A DNA stretch of 64,000 nt from GWE2-40-63 sp050251815 (GCA_050251815.1 JBFWMB010000012.1:1-64000), one strand, 5' to 3'; positions 33,665 to 43,152 are shown, counted from the stretch's first letter. A program made the numbers and translations. The notes: a model not told the origin generated them from the sequence alone.

Positions 33665-36052
33665 ATGATACAAAAAGCCATACTCATAAGTTCATTCATC
33701 TGCTATTCAATCATCAGTTTTGGTCAGCAAGCTGTTGGTACTATTGCGGGAACAGTTAAAGACGCGAAAGGAACTGCTATTCCCTTTAGTAGCATTGCTA
33801 TTCTGGGTACAAACCAGGGAACAATTTCTGACGAACAGGGGCATTTCTCACTAAACACTCCTGTTATTGGATCGCAAACCTTGGTTGTGAGTAGTTTGGG
33901 ATACGAACCCCGCCATATTCCCCTTAGCCTGGGAAAAGAAAAACAGCTTAAACTCGATGTTTTGCTTGAGTCCGGTAGCATTGCTATAAACGAAGTGGTG
34001 GTTTCTGAAAAAAGCGAAACCACCCGGCGTAAAGAATTGCCTTTTTCGATAACAGCCATCGATGCCAAACCTTTACAGGCAAAAAATATGGATATAAATC
34101 AGGTGCTAAATACCACAACGGGAATCCGCATTCGTGAGGAGGGCGGACTGGGCTCCAATTTTAGTTTTTCGTTGAATGGCTTTACCGGAAATCAGGTAAA
34201 GTTTTTTTTGGATGGCGTTCCCATGGATAATTTTGGCAGTTCGCTTACTTTAAATAATATTCCGGTCAATTTAATCTCAAGCATTGAAGTTTATAAGGGT
34301 GTGGTTCCCATACATCTGGGTTCCGATGCCCTGGGCGGTGCGGTAAATGTAATTACCAATAACAAGATTAGTAACTATGTGGATGCTTCTTATGCCTACG
34401 GTTCTTTTAACACCCACCGGCTGGCTTTAATCAGTCGCTATACCCATGCTAAAACGGGTCTGGTGGTAAAAGCCAATGCCTTTTATAATTATTCCGATAA
34501 CGATTATAAAATGTTTATTCCCGTATCGGATATCTCGAATGGCGGAAAATACGGGGAACCCGAATGGATACGCAGGTTTCACGATGCTTATGAGTCGCAG
34601 ACTGTCCAGCTTGAAATTGGGGTGATGGATAAAAAACTGGCCGACCGCCTCTTTTTTGGAATAATTACCTCAAAAAACTATAAGGAGCTGCAAACCGGGC
34701 ACAACATGAATATTGTAATTGGGGAAGCTTTTGATGAAGACCAGGTAATTATTCCCACCTTACACTATTCAAAAAACGATTTGTTTATTCCGGGATTATC
34801 GGTAAACCTGTACGCCAATTACAATTTCAGGCAGGCCCTGAGTGCCGATACCAGCAGCCGAAAATACGACTGGTACCAAAACTATGAGGTGAAAGGGATT
34901 AATACCACCAGTGGTGAAATAGCCTGGAACAAAACCTTGTTTAGCTATAACGATAACTCGGCCCTGGTTTCGGCAAACCTGACTTACACCATAAACAGCA
35001 ACCACAGCCTGTCGTTAAATAATACCTACAGCAGTTTTCGCCGGAAGGGTGAAGATCCCATCAGTTTATCGGTAGTGCCCTTCAGTAAACCCAATGTTTT
35101 AAATAAGAACATTACCGGCTTTTCGTACAGTATCAGTTTGCTGGGAGGTAAATTAAAAACGGTTGTTTTTACCAAGCTGTTTGTTATGGAATCGACCGGA
35201 TTCGAAGGCGACCGCTACAGTAAGTCGGACACCGCTTTAACCAAAATAAAGGCCGCTTACAACAAGTCATCATTAGGGATAGCTTCAACCTATTACCTTA
35301 CCCCGGAAACCCAGCTTAAGCTGAGCTATGAGAATACCTACCGCTTGCCCGAAGCTCGCGAAATGTTTGGAAACGGTTTGACGTTGCTGAGTAACCTGAA
35401 CATTCAACCCGAGGAAAGCAAAAACTTTAATGTGGGGATATTAAGCAACCACACCTTTAACAGGCATCGGCTGATGGCAGAACTGGAATACTTGTATCGC
35501 CTGCCCGAAAATATGATTCGCTATATGGCTGAAGGAAACGACGGATTTTATGAGAACCTGGTCTCGGTTAAAGGATACAGCATCGAAGGAGGTATTAAAT
35601 ACAATTACAATAACAAATTAAACCTGGAGTTGAACGGAACCTACCAAAAAATGGTGTACAACAATAAAACAACACCAACAGGCGGCGTCAATTACCTGTA
35701 TGAGCAACAATTAGCCAACATTCCTTTTCTTTTTGGTTCGTTAAATATGGGTTACCAATGGGCCAATGTTTTAGGTGATGGCAATACCTTGGCGGCGAAT
35801 TGGGCAACGCTGTTTGTCGAGTCGTTTTATTTAAAGTCGCCTTCTAACGGGAACCCAACCGGAAAGAACGATATCCCCCGACAAATTTCCAATTCGGCGA
35901 ATGTGTCCTACAGTTTTAAAAACGGGCAATACACCATTTCCCTGGCTTGTACCAACTTGTCCGATAAACCGCTTTACGATAACTGGAAACTGCCAAAACC
36001 AGGCCGTGCCTTTAATGTAAAGCTTCGCTATTATATTTTTAGTAACCAATAA
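33665..36052 (+). CDS. TonB-dependent siderophore receptor (XusA-like)
   Basis: A 795-residue outer-membrane receptor. Signal peptide to about residue 21 (ISFGQ), then a carboxypeptidase-regulatory-like domain (about 24-105, GTVKDAKGTAIPFSSI), a plug (about 120-235, with VKFFLDGVPMDNFGSSLTLNNIP and IEVYKGVVPIHLGSDALGGAVNVIT) and a 22-strand-type barrel ending RAFNVKLRYYIF. It is not a SusC: it lacks the long SusC barrel and is not followed by a SusD. The next three genes make up a set resembling the xenosiderophore system XusABC, so its ligand is probably a ferric siderophore. Confidence 0.87.
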   Translation: MIQKAILISSFICYSIISFGQQAVGTIAGTVKDAKGTAIPFSSIAILGTNQGTISDEQGHFSLNTPVIGSQTLVVSSLGYEPRHIPLSLGKEKQLKLDVLLESGSIAINEVVVSEKSETTRRKELPFSITAIDAKPLQAKNMDINQVLNTTTGIRIREEGGLGSNFSFSLNGFTGNQVKFFLDGVPMDNFGSSLTLNNIPVNLISSIEVYKGVVPIHLGSDALGGAVNVITNNKISNYVDASYAYGSFNTHRLALISRYTHAKTGLVVKANAFYNYSDNDYKMFIPVSDISNGGKYGEPEWIRRFHDAYESQTVQLEIGVMDKKLADRLFFGIITSKNYKELQTGHNMNIVIGEAFDEDQVIIPTLHYSKNDLFIPGLSVNLYANYNFRQALSADTSSRKYDWYQNYEVKGINTTSGEIAWNKTLFSYNDNSALVSANLTYTINSNHSLSLNNTYSSFRRKGEDPISLSVVPFSKPNVLNKNITGFSYSISLLGGKLKTVVFTKLFVMESTGFEGDRYSKSDTALTKIKAAYNKSSLGIASTYYLTPETQLKLSYENTYRLPEAREMFGNGLTLLSNLNIQPEESKNFNVGILSNHTFNRHRLMAELEYLYRLPENMIRYMAEGNDGFYENLVSVKGYSIEGGIKYNYNNKLNLELNGTYQKMVYNNKTTPTGGVNYLYEQQLANIPFLFGSLNMGYQWANVLGDGNTLAANWATLFVESFYLKSPSNGNPTGKNDIPRQISNSANVSYSFKNGQYTISLACTNLSDKPLYDNWKLPKPGRAFNVKLRYYIFSNQ

Positions 36053-36064
36053 ACAATACATACG

Positions 36065-37306
36065 ATGAAACCAATTTTGAATACAATTAAACTAACGACT
36101 GTGGCTGTAGTAATCGGTACATTTGCTTCCTGCGAAGAAAGCGAACCCACAACAGATACTACCACAGCCAACTATGTTATGTCATTACGTACTACCGGAG
36201 CCAACGACGAAAGCTCCGATTACTTGTTAACTGTTGATGATTTAATGACCGGCGAAATTTCGGCCCAGGGAACAGGCACCGAACTGGTTGGTTGGAACTA
36301 TACCGGCAAATTTGGAGGAACATTTTTTTCATTCGGTTACGATTTGAACGAGTGCATCGCCTATGAGATTTCAAATAACACTTTACAGGAGAAAGGAAAG
36401 TTTGTTTTCGATCGTTTCGATGTGATGAATCCCATCGACAACAATACCTTTATGGCAATTGGAGCGCCCTGGGGAGGTGGTTCGTACGATTGTCAACTTC
36501 AGGTGGTCGATATTAACGAGGTAGCTATTGCCAAAACCGTATTGCATCCAATTTACGTGTCTTTCGACCCCAACAATCCCGAGGTGCAACTGAATGCCTG
36601 GCCTACCCATTCTTATCTAGATGGCGACAAATTCTATGTGGCATTTTATACCCTGAATGGTGTATCGTGGGAAACACCCAATACCGACACGGCTTACGTA
36701 AGCGTGTTCTCGTATCCTGAACTGGAATACATTAAAACAATAAAAGATACCCGTACCGGACCCATAGGATATTACGGAGCCCAACCAGCTATTTTGACGG
36801 ATGAGGCCGGCGATCATTATACCTTATCGTCGGGGGCTTACTCGGCCGGATTTACCCAGGTTACCAAAGGCTCAGGCATCTTAAAAATTGCATCGGGTAG
36901 CGATGAGTTCGATGCCAATTATTTTTTCGATGTGGAAGCTACCGGTTACCGGGTTACCTCGGCTACGTATGTGGGCAATGGCCTGGCTGTAGCCAATGTA
37001 ATCTCCAAATTGCTCGACGAAACAGCGGCTTTGCAAAGCCAATGGGCTTTGTTTTCAGAAGTAACCCCTTTGCTAAACACGGCAATTATCGATTTATATA
37101 ACAAAACCCTTACGCTTGTCGATGAAGTACCCTTGCACGGGGGACAATACCAGACTCCTTTTTTGGTGGAAGATGGTTTGGTATATATTTCGGTTAATGA
37201 TGGAAGGGAAACCTATGTTTACCAGGTTGATGCCGTAAATAAAATAGCTGTTAAAGGGGCTAAGCTTATTGGTAATCAGTTTCAGGGACTTTATTCAGCA
37301 AAATAA
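36065..37306 (+). CDS. DUF4374-type surface lipoprotein (XusB-like siderophore binder)
   Basis: A 413-residue lipoprotein (GTFAS-Cys23) resembling the DUF4374 family, a beta-propeller-type fold. XusB, the characterised homologue in Bacteroides thetaiotaomicron, binds ferric siderophore at the surface. It is placed 12 bp after the receptor gene, exactly as in XusAB. Repeated strand-turn blocks with Gly/Trp (GAPWGGGSYD, NGVSWETP) are visible. I infer that it captures the iron complex and hands it to the receptor, as SusD does for SusC. Confidence 0.8.
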   Translation: MKPILNTIKLTTVAVVIGTFASCEESEPTTDTTTANYVMSLRTTGANDESSDYLLTVDDLMTGEISAQGTGTELVGWNYTGKFGGTFFSFGYDLNECIAYEISNNTLQEKGKFVFDRFDVMNPIDNNTFMAIGAPWGGGSYDCQLQVVDINEVAIAKTVLHPIYVSFDPNNPEVQLNAWPTHSYLDGDKFYVAFYTLNGVSWETPNTDTAYVSVFSYPELEYIKTIKDTRTGPIGYYGAQPAILTDEAGDHYTLSSGAYSAGFTQVTKGSGILKIASGSDEFDANYFFDVEATGYRVTSATYVGNGLAVANVISKLLDETAALQSQWALFSEVTPLLNTAIIDLYNKTLTLVDEVPLHGGQYQTPFLVEDGLVYISVNDGRETYVYQVDAVNKIAVKGAKLIGNQFQGLYSAK

Positions 37307-37576
37307 AACCGTCTTTTTTTTGCGTTGTGTCAGAGCGTGTAAATTATATAATGCAGGCTACTGGCATTTCGCAATTTAAATATAGCGGGGTGAAAGCTTG
37401 CTAATTAAGCTTATCCGTTACTTCATGTTTTTAACTACATCAAAACAATAATTAGATACGATGAAACACCCATGTTCTTGCAAACACAACTATTCTCATG
37501 AGCAAAGCGAATAAACACGATAAATTAAAATATGCAACATGGGTGTTCCATCATTCCTTGAAAATTAAATTTTATT
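37307..37576. other. Intergenic region with long inverted repeat and a tiny ORF
   Basis: The gap between the XusB-like and PepSY genes is unusually long for this tight operon. It contains an inverted repeat of 17 bp with one mismatch (37460-37476 with 37536-37552) enclosing 59 bp, and within it a 17-codon frame (listed separately). The fold would bring the region just before the PepSY start codon into a large stem-loop. Confidence 0.6.
37461..37514 (+). CDS. Possible 17-residue Cys/His-rich peptide
   Basis: ATG at 37461 to TAA at 37514 encodes a short peptide with HPCSCKHN and a further His, spacing that could bind a metal. It begins in the left arm of an inverted repeat and precedes the PepSY gene of the iron operon. 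It may be a leader peptide whose translation controls folding of the stem-loop, a small metal-binding peptide, or chance. The coding call rests on composition and context only. Confidence 0.3.
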   Translation: MKHPCSCKHNYSHEQSE

Positions 37577-38710
37577 ATGATGAAACAAGTAATTGTAAAA
37601 ACACACCTGATTGTAGGATTTATTTCCGGCCTTGTGTTGTTTATTGTGGCCATAACCGGGGCCATGTATTCTTTCAAAACCGAAATAGAAGCGCTTACGC
37701 AATCGTACCGGAAAGTTGATTTGGAACCCAAAGCCATGATTCCTCCTTCAAAGGCCTTGGAAATTGGTCATAAAACATTACCAGATATCGAAATTCACGG
37801 GGTGATTTACCGCAAAGCGGATGATGCTCTGGAGGTAGTTTACTATCAGGAAGAACCACTTTATTATGGGGCAGCCTACCTGAATCCTTATTCGGGTGAA
37901 TTGCTCAAAACCAAGGATTTTTATAAATCCTTTTTTGGTTTTGCCCTGCGTGGCCACATTGCTTTATGGCTTCCGTTGCACATTGGCCAACCCATTGTGG
38001 CTATTGCCACCCTGTTTTTTCTGCTTATGTTTGTCAGTGGCCTGATACTCTGGTGGCCTAAAAAATCGGGTTCAACAAAGAGTTTTGCTTTTACCCGGGA
38101 GGCAAAACCTTCGGTAAGGCGCCTGGAATGGCATAAGGTAATTGGCTTTTATGTGGTTTGGCTTGCCTTAATCCTGGTGTTAACCGGAATGACCTGGGTT
38201 TTTAAAGGATTTGACAGAGCAGTGTACAAGGCAATGGGCGGTAAATTGGAAACCCATTTTAGCATGCCTGCATCCGATACCACAAATACCATCCGTATGG
38301 ATTCCGTTGCTAAACCCATTGATTTGTTGTGGGCAAATTTAAAACAACAATATCCTGAAATGCCCTTTATTGAGATTCATGCTGTTTACGATTCGGTTTC
38401 CACATTTTTAGTTGAATTAAACAGCGACCCATCGAAGTATTGGAAAACCGACTATTTGTATTTTGATCAACACACCCTTGAACCGGTGGAATCGAATACC
38501 ATTTACGGAAGATTAGAACAGGCGGGCATTCCCGAAAAAATTAAACGGATGTACTACGATATGCATACCGGAGCCATCTGGGGTCTGCCCGGGAAAATTA
38601 TCATGTTTTTAGCCAGCTTGTTTATCGCCAGTCTGCCGCTTACCGGTTTTCTGTTGTGGTGGTCGCGCAGGCGCGAACAAAAGAATTTTATGAAGCAATT
38701 GGATTTATAG
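37577..38710 (+). CDS. PepSY-domain inner-membrane protein (XusC-like, ferric reductase type)
   Basis: A 377-residue inner-membrane protein with four predicted helices (about residues 10-32, 140-165, 195-215 and 340-365) and PepSY domains facing the periplasm between them. Conserved histidines in FALRGHIALWLPLHIG and RRLEWHKVIG could hold heme. Proteins of this family sit with TonB siderophore receptors and reduce or release siderophore iron in the periplasm. The next gene, a diflavin reductase 16 bp downstream, is a natural electron donor on the cytoplasmic side. Two ATG codons are in tandem at the start; either is possible. Confidence 0.83.
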   Translation: MMKQVIVKTHLIVGFISGLVLFIVAITGAMYSFKTEIEALTQSYRKVDLEPKAMIPPSKALEIGHKTLPDIEIHGVIYRKADDALEVVYYQEEPLYYGAAYLNPYSGELLKTKDFYKSFFGFALRGHIALWLPLHIGQPIVAIATLFFLLMFVSGLILWWPKKSGSTKSFAFTREAKPSVRRLEWHKVIGFYVVWLALILVLTGMTWVFKGFDRAVYKAMGGKLETHFSMPASDTTNTIRMDSVAKPIDLLWANLKQQYPEMPFIEIHAVYDSVSTFLVELNSDPSKYWKTDYLYFDQHTLEPVESNTIYGRLEQAGIPEKIKRMYYDMHTGAIWGLPGKIIMFLASLFIASLPLTGFLLWWSRRREQKNFMKQLDL

Positions 38711-38726
38711 TATAACTCCGTTTAAC

Positions 38727-40319
38727 ATGTGGTGGTGGAGAAATAGAAAAAAAACAGACAAAGATGCGGTTTTGATCTTGTTTGGTACCAAAACTGGAAA
38801 TGCACGGATAGTTGCCCAAAAGGCCCGGCAATATTTTATTCAAAACGGAATAGGCGCAAATTGCCTAAATATGTCCGACTACGATCCCCGACAGCTGGGT
38901 TCGGTAAAGCGGCTCTTGGCTGTGGTTAGTACACAGGGTGAAGGAGAGCCTCCGGTACAGGCTAAAAAGTTTTATTCTACCCTTATGGATAGCAATATTC
39001 CGGAATTAAAACACCTGAATTATTCCGTTTGTGCTTTAGGCGATAGCGGATACGAGTGGTTTTGTAAGGCAGGAAGAGATTTGGATCAACGTTTGAATCA
39101 ATTGGGGGCTACTCCTTTGCTGGAACGTACAGAATGCGATGTTGATTTTTCGGTAGCTGCAGTTCAATGGATTAAAGAAACCTGCCGCAAATTAAACCAA
39201 AACACGAATCGACAGGCAGCACCGATTGAGGCGCTCGATATTCCTGATGGAAACAAATCCTTTAAAGCAAAACTTGTGAGTCAAACGCGGGTAAATGCTG
39301 AGGAGGCTCATGATCCTGTTTTTCGGGTAAGATTGAAGGTAGCAAATCCTGAATTTTCGTTCCAGGCGGGTGATTCAGTTTCCATTAAACCGGTAAACCA
39401 TCCGGATTTGGTAAGTGAAATAATGAAAAAACTATACGGTACCGATCAATTATCCAAATCAGAAGTTGATAGCATACAAAAGCAACTTCAGTATAAGCTG
39501 GAACTTACCAACCTGAGTAAAGGTACCCTTAAGCGCTACCAAAGAGTAGTCGAAAATAACGCACTTCATGCACTTTTAAGCGATAATGCCCAACGGCTTT
39601 CATACCTAAAAGAAGCCAATGTAAACGATTTATTAAACGATTTTCCTGGAACAATTACCGCAAATCAACTGATGCAGGTTTTACCTGCCATAAAAGAGCG
39701 GGTCTATTCCATTGCTTCAGCCTTCGATAAAGAGTCGAGACAATTCGATTTGTTGGTTAAATCCATTCATTATGAATACAAGCAGCGGTTGCATCAGGGA
39801 GCGGCTTCGGTTTTTTTAAACGAAGGATTGCAGGTTAATGATGATCTTACTTTTTCGTTAATCGAAAATGCGCAGTTTCGCTTACCTGAAGATCCCCAAA
39901 CTCCGATAATATTATTGGCTGCCGGAACCGGTCTGGCCCCTTTTAGGGCCTTTTTGCAACAACGACAACAATTGGGAATAAAAAATAATTGCTGGCTTAT
40001 TTGGGGTACCCGTCATCGGGAGCACGACAGGCTTTGTATTGATGAATTAACCAATTTTAAGAAAAATGGAGTGATTCAACACTTAAACTTTGTTTTTTCG
40101 AGAGATAATCAGGGGTTTAAATATGTTCAGGATGTTTTGTTCAGGGAACAAGCCTTGGTTTTAGACTGGCTTAACAGAGGTGCTATGTTATATGTGTGTG
40201 GATCGATGGCATTGGGTAGGGGGGTTAAAAACAACCTGAATTTGGTTTTACAGCAAACTCCGTTTAAAGATGTTGAAAGCCTTCAGGCGACTAACCGTTA
40301 TTTTACCGATTTGTATTAA
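38727..40319 (+). CDS. Diflavin reductase (flavodoxin + FAD/NADPH reductase)
   Basis: A 530-residue soluble protein built like the flavoprotein subunit of sulfite reductase. It has a flavodoxin domain (about 12-155, ILFGTKTGNARIVA FMN loop and STQGEGEPP), an FAD domain (about 175-385, with ERVYSIAS for flavin) and an NADP-binding domain (about 395-530, AAGTGLAPFRAFL and YVCGSMALGRGVK). No sulfite reductase hemoprotein is nearby. Its position directly after a PepSY protein suggests it passes NADPH electrons to that membrane protein for ferrisiderophore reduction. Last gene of the operon. Confidence 0.85.
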   Translation: MWWWRNRKKTDKDAVLILFGTKTGNARIVAQKARQYFIQNGIGANCLNMSDYDPRQLGSVKRLLAVVSTQGEGEPPVQAKKFYSTLMDSNIPELKHLNYSVCALGDSGYEWFCKAGRDLDQRLNQLGATPLLERTECDVDFSVAAVQWIKETCRKLNQNTNRQAAPIEALDIPDGNKSFKAKLVSQTRVNAEEAHDPVFRVRLKVANPEFSFQAGDSVSIKPVNHPDLVSEIMKKLYGTDQLSKSEVDSIQKQLQYKLELTNLSKGTLKRYQRVVENNALHALLSDNAQRLSYLKEANVNDLLNDFPGTITANQLMQVLPAIKERVYSIASAFDKESRQFDLLVKSIHYEYKQRLHQGAASVFLNEGLQVNDDLTFSLIENAQFRLPEDPQTPIILLAAGTGLAPFRAFLQQRQQLGIKNNCWLIWGTRHREHDRLCIDELTNFKKNGVIQHLNFVFSRDNQGFKYVQDVLFREQALVLDWLNRGAMLYVCGSMALGRGVKNNLNLVLQQTPFKDVESLQATNRYFTDLY

Positions 40320-40326
40320 TAGAGAG

Positions 40327-40370
40327 ATACAAAACGCCACATTTAGGCTGGTAAATGTGGCGTTTTGTAT
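40327..40370. terminator. Bidirectional terminator, 19-bp perfect stem
   Basis: Nineteen uninterrupted base pairs (40327-40345 with 40352-40370) around a 6-nt loop, containing AAAACGCCACATTTA and its complement. It lies between the converging diflavin reductase and esterase genes. Confidence 0.88.
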
Positions 40371-40374
40371 GTAT

Positions 40375-41526
40375 TTATTTTTTTAACTGTTCCGATACCC
40401 GGTCAAGGTTGGCCTTGTATAAAGCCGTGTTGGGATGATTCGTCAGTTTACCCAGTGTGTAGGCTTTTTCATAACAATCGCGGGCTTTATCCCATTCCTT
40501 ATTTTGCTCGTAAGCTTCACCCAAACTATCGAATACGTTCGAAGAGCCGGGATAGCGTTTGCTGTTTTCAATAAAGGTGAGTAATGCAGTTTTTATATCA
40601 CCCGCTTGAAGGTAGCGATATCCCAGCATGTTAATTATGTTCTCGGGGGTATGAATGGGATATCCGTACTTTTTCGAAAGCTTAGCATAGTAGGCATCCA
40701 AGGTGGCCAAATCTTTTTGTTGAAATTCCTGTGGTAAGCGCCAATCGGAATAAACAAAACGCAAACCCCGGTAAAGGCTTACATAAGGAATGCTGCCGTG
40801 ATTTTCGTCGGGCATTTTCAGGTAACAGTAATTTATGCTGTTTTGCTGTTTCATTAGCGAATCGAATGTGTTGTGAGCCTCATAATAATTGGGTTCGTTT
40901 CCTACGGTCATAAAGAAGTTTTTATTCCCTTGTTTTTCCGGGGTTTGCCCTGCTTTTGCCATACCCAGTAAATAGCTGTTATCGTAATGAATAACGGGAC
41001 TAAAGGCCAGGTAAGCCTCAAAAAGTTCCGGCTGGGTTAAAAAGGTAAAGGTGGCAAATGTTCCTCCAAACGAGTGTCCCATCAGGATGCGGTAAGGTGC
41101 TGCCCGGAATTCTTGTTCAATACGGGGAATCAGTTCTTCCTTCAAAAACTGCTGAAATTTGTTGGCTTCGCCTGATGTAGGAATAGCCCCAGTATGCGTG
41201 GGCAAAAAATTACGGTTTCTGTCGGTGTTGGTAAGGGCTACTACTATCATGGGAGGAATCTCGCCCAGACGGTTTAGGTAATCAGTAGCGGCTACAGCAT
41301 GTTGAAAATGGGTATTCCCATCGAGCAAAAAAAGAACCGGGTAACTTACCTCATTCGAGGCATATCCTTCGGGTAATTGTACCAGCATTACACGCTCCTC
41401 ACTCAGTATTTTTGATTGGATGGTGAGTATTTGGCTTGATTCAACGGTGTTTTGTGCTTTGCATAACGCTGTTCCTGATAAAATTCCCAGCGCTAAAAAC
41501 AGGGTGAGTAAAAGAGTTTTGTTCAT
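40375..41526 (-). CDS. Secreted esterase of the IroE/Fes (PF00756) type with TPR tail
   Basis: A 383-residue alpha/beta hydrolase with a signal peptide (cut about ALCKAQ, residue 25). The nucleophile is in RILMGHSFGGTFATF (Ser152), and the likely catalytic His is in DENHGSIPY (about 246). The early VLFLLDGNTHF block is typical of putative esterases that include the siderophore-trilactone hydrolases IroE and Fes. A C-terminal TPR-like region (about 300-383, LGEAYEQNKEWDKARDCYEKAY) follows. It converges on the siderophore operon and shares its terminator, so hydrolysis of imported siderophores is an attractive but unproved role. Confidence 0.78.
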   Translation of the reverse strand: MNKTLLLTLFLALGILSGTALCKAQNTVESSQILTIQSKILSEERVMLVQLPEGYASNEVSYPVLFLLDGNTHFQHAVAATDYLNRLGEIPPMIVVALTNTDRNRNFLPTHTGAIPTSGEANKFQQFLKEELIPRIEQEFRAAPYRILMGHSFGGTFATFTFLTQPELFEAYLAFSPVIHYDNSYLLGMAKAGQTPEKQGNKNFFMTVGNEPNYYEAHNTFDSLMKQQNSINYCYLKMPDENHGSIPYVSLYRGLRFVYSDWRLPQEFQQKDLATLDAYYAKLSKKYGYPIHTPENIINMLGYRYLQAGDIKTALLTFIENSKRYPGSSNVFDSLGEAYEQNKEWDKARDCYEKAYTLGKLTNHPNTALYKANLDRVSEQLKK

Positions 41527-41611
41527 AATCCAATGTTTTTAAGGGGTGTTTTTTTAATTTTTAACAAGTATGGGTCGCACAAAAACACCGGAAGTAACAG
41601 TTGTTTATTGT

Positions 41612-42598
41612 TTAATAGTTGCCCCAGTGAACAGCAATTTCATCTAAAATGGAACGCAGGGTGTCGGGATTGGTTTCAGTTACCAAACGCATGCGGGTTT
41701 CCTTAAAGTTTGGCAGTCCTTTAAAATAATTTGAAAAATGCTGACGCATTTCAAAAATGCCGGTAATTCCACCTTTCCACTCCAAGGAATAGCCCAAATG
41801 CCGTTTGGCCAGTTCCACTTTTTCAGGAACGGTAATGGGTGGAAGTATTTCGCCGGTTTGTAAGTAGTGTTTAACCTCTTTAAAAAGCCAGGGTTTTCCA
41901 ATGGCTGCACGCCCAATCATTATGGCATCAACCCCATAATTGGTAAACTTCTGCAGGGCAATTTCGGGACTGCTCACATCGCCATTGCCAATTATGGGGA
42001 TGGTCATACGGGGGTTTCTTTTAATGGCTCCAATCAATGTCCAGTCGGCTTCACCCTTGTACATTTGTTTGCGGGTGCGGCCGTGAACGGTGAGTGCGGC
42101 AATGCCCACATCCTGTAATTGTTCGGCCAGATTAACAATGGGCAGGTTGCTTTCGTCCCAACCCAACCGGGTTTTTACTGTTACCGGAAGTTTAACGGCT
42201 TGTACCACTTTAGCCGTAATCTCAAGCATAAGGGGAATATTTTGCAGCAAACCGGCTCCGGCACCTTTTCCGGCAACCCTTTTTACCGGACAACCAAAAT
42301 TCAGATCAATTAAATCGGGTTGGGCTTCTTCGCAGCGTAAGGCAGCTTCAACCATGGCGGCAGGATCTTTTCCGTAAATCTGAATCCCCACAGGGCGCTC
42401 GTAATCGGCAATATCGAGTTTGCGTACGCTTTTTTCAGCATCGCGGATAAGGCCATCGGACGAAATGAATTCGGTGTACATCATGTCGGCACCAAATTCT
42501 TTGCAAAGCCTGCGAAACGAAGGATCACTCACATCTTCCATGGGTGCAAAAAACACCGGTCGCTCGCCCAAATCAATAGTCCCAATTTTCATACGCAT
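41612..42598 (-). CDS. dusB: tRNA-dihydrouridine synthase, DusB type
   Basis: A 328-residue FMN enzyme from the ATG at 42598 (a second ATG is two codons on; the upstream part of the open frame overlaps the promoter). FAPMEDVSDPSFRRLC, LNFGCPVKRVAGKGAGAGLL with the catalytic Cys, TVKTRLGWDE and AALTVHGRTRKQMY are Dus signatures; IIGNGDVSSPEIAL is the phosphate-binding strand. It reduces specific uridines in the tRNA D loop. DusB is preferred over other Dus classes from these motifs. It is divergent from rnhA. Confidence 0.9.
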   Translation of the reverse strand: MRMKIGTIDLGERPVFFAPMEDVSDPSFRRLCKEFGADMMYTEFISSDGLIRDAEKSVRKLDIADYERPVGIQIYGKDPAAMVEAALRCEEAQPDLIDLNFGCPVKRVAGKGAGAGLLQNIPLMLEITAKVVQAVKLPVTVKTRLGWDESNLPIVNLAEQLQDVGIAALTVHGRTRKQMYKGEADWTLIGAIKRNPRMTIPIIGNGDVSSPEIALQKFTNYGVDAIMIGRAAIGKPWLFKEVKHYLQTGEILPPITVPEKVELAKRHLGYSLEWKGGITGIFEMRQHFSNYFKGLPNFKETRMRLVTETNPDTLRSILDEIAVHWGNY

Positions 42599-42611
42599 CA
42601 GTTTTCGGCCA

Positions 42612-42659
42612 CAAAAATACATTACCCGAATCTATTTCTAAAATTTAAGCCTACTTTTG
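42612..42659. promoter_or_regulatory. Divergent promoters of dusB and rnhA
   Basis: TATTTTTG on the minus strand (42612-42619) faces dusB, and TACTTTTG on the plus strand (42652-42659) faces rnhA. The rnhA box lies only 4 bp before its ATG, predicting a leaderless or nearly leaderless message. Confidence 0.6.
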
Positions 42660-42663
42660 CAGT

Positions 42664-43143
42664 ATGGCAACAAAAATTACCATGTATACCGATGGTGCTG
42701 CAAGCGGAAATCCCGGTCCGGGTGGATACGGAGTAGTACTGATTTCAGGAAACCACCGCAAAGATTTGTCGGAAGGTTACCGCATGACCACCAATAACCG
42801 AATGGAACTACTGGCAGTAATTGTGGGCCTTGAGGCATTAAAAACTCCCGGTTGCGAGGTTACCATTTATTCCGATTCAAAATATGTGATTGATGCTGTT
42901 GAAAAAGGCTGGCTGCAAAACTGGGTAAAAACCTCGTTTAAAAAGAAAAAAAATGCCGATTTGTGGAAGCGCTTTTTGTTGGTTTATAAAAAGCACAAGG
43001 TTGTTTTTAGCTGGGTAAAAGGACACGCAGGAAATCCGGGAAACGAGCGCTGTGATTTTTTGGCCGTTGAAGCCTCTAAAAAAAACATCCTCCAGATTGA
43101 TCATGCCTATGAGAGTGGTGAAGCTGAAGGAATGCTGTTTTAA
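42664..43143 (+). CDS. rnhA: Ribonuclease HI
   Basis: A 159-residue RNase H of normal length. The acidic catalytic set is present: MYTDGAASGNPGPGGYG (Asp10), NRMELLAV (Glu48), IYSDSKYV (Asp71) and the C-terminal VKGHAGNPGNERCD (Asp about 132). A basic handle, KTSFKKKKNADLWKR, precedes the last motif. It degrades RNA of RNA-DNA hybrids in the cytoplasm. The gene has its own promoter, with the -7 box almost touching the start codon. Confidence 0.95.
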   Translation: MATKITMYTDGAASGNPGPGGYGVVLISGNHRKDLSEGYRMTTNNRMELLAVIVGLEALKTPGCEVTIYSDSKYVIDAVEKGWLQNWVKTSFKKKKNADLWKRFLLVYKKHKVVFSWVKGHAGNPGNERCDFLAVEASKKNILQIDHAYESGEAEGMLF

Positions 43144-43152
43144 AGTATTTTG

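Noticed and set aside
38727..40319. Sulfite reductase flavoprotein for sulfur assimilation
   Set aside because: Domain layout agrees, but no hemoprotein or sulfate genes are nearby, and it sits in an iron-siderophore operon behind a PepSY protein.
41545..41589. Inverted repeat GGTGTTTTT/AAAAACACC as a terminator between dusB and the esterase gene
   Set aside because: The loop is 27 bases, the stem is mostly A-T, and no T-run follows on the relevant strand.
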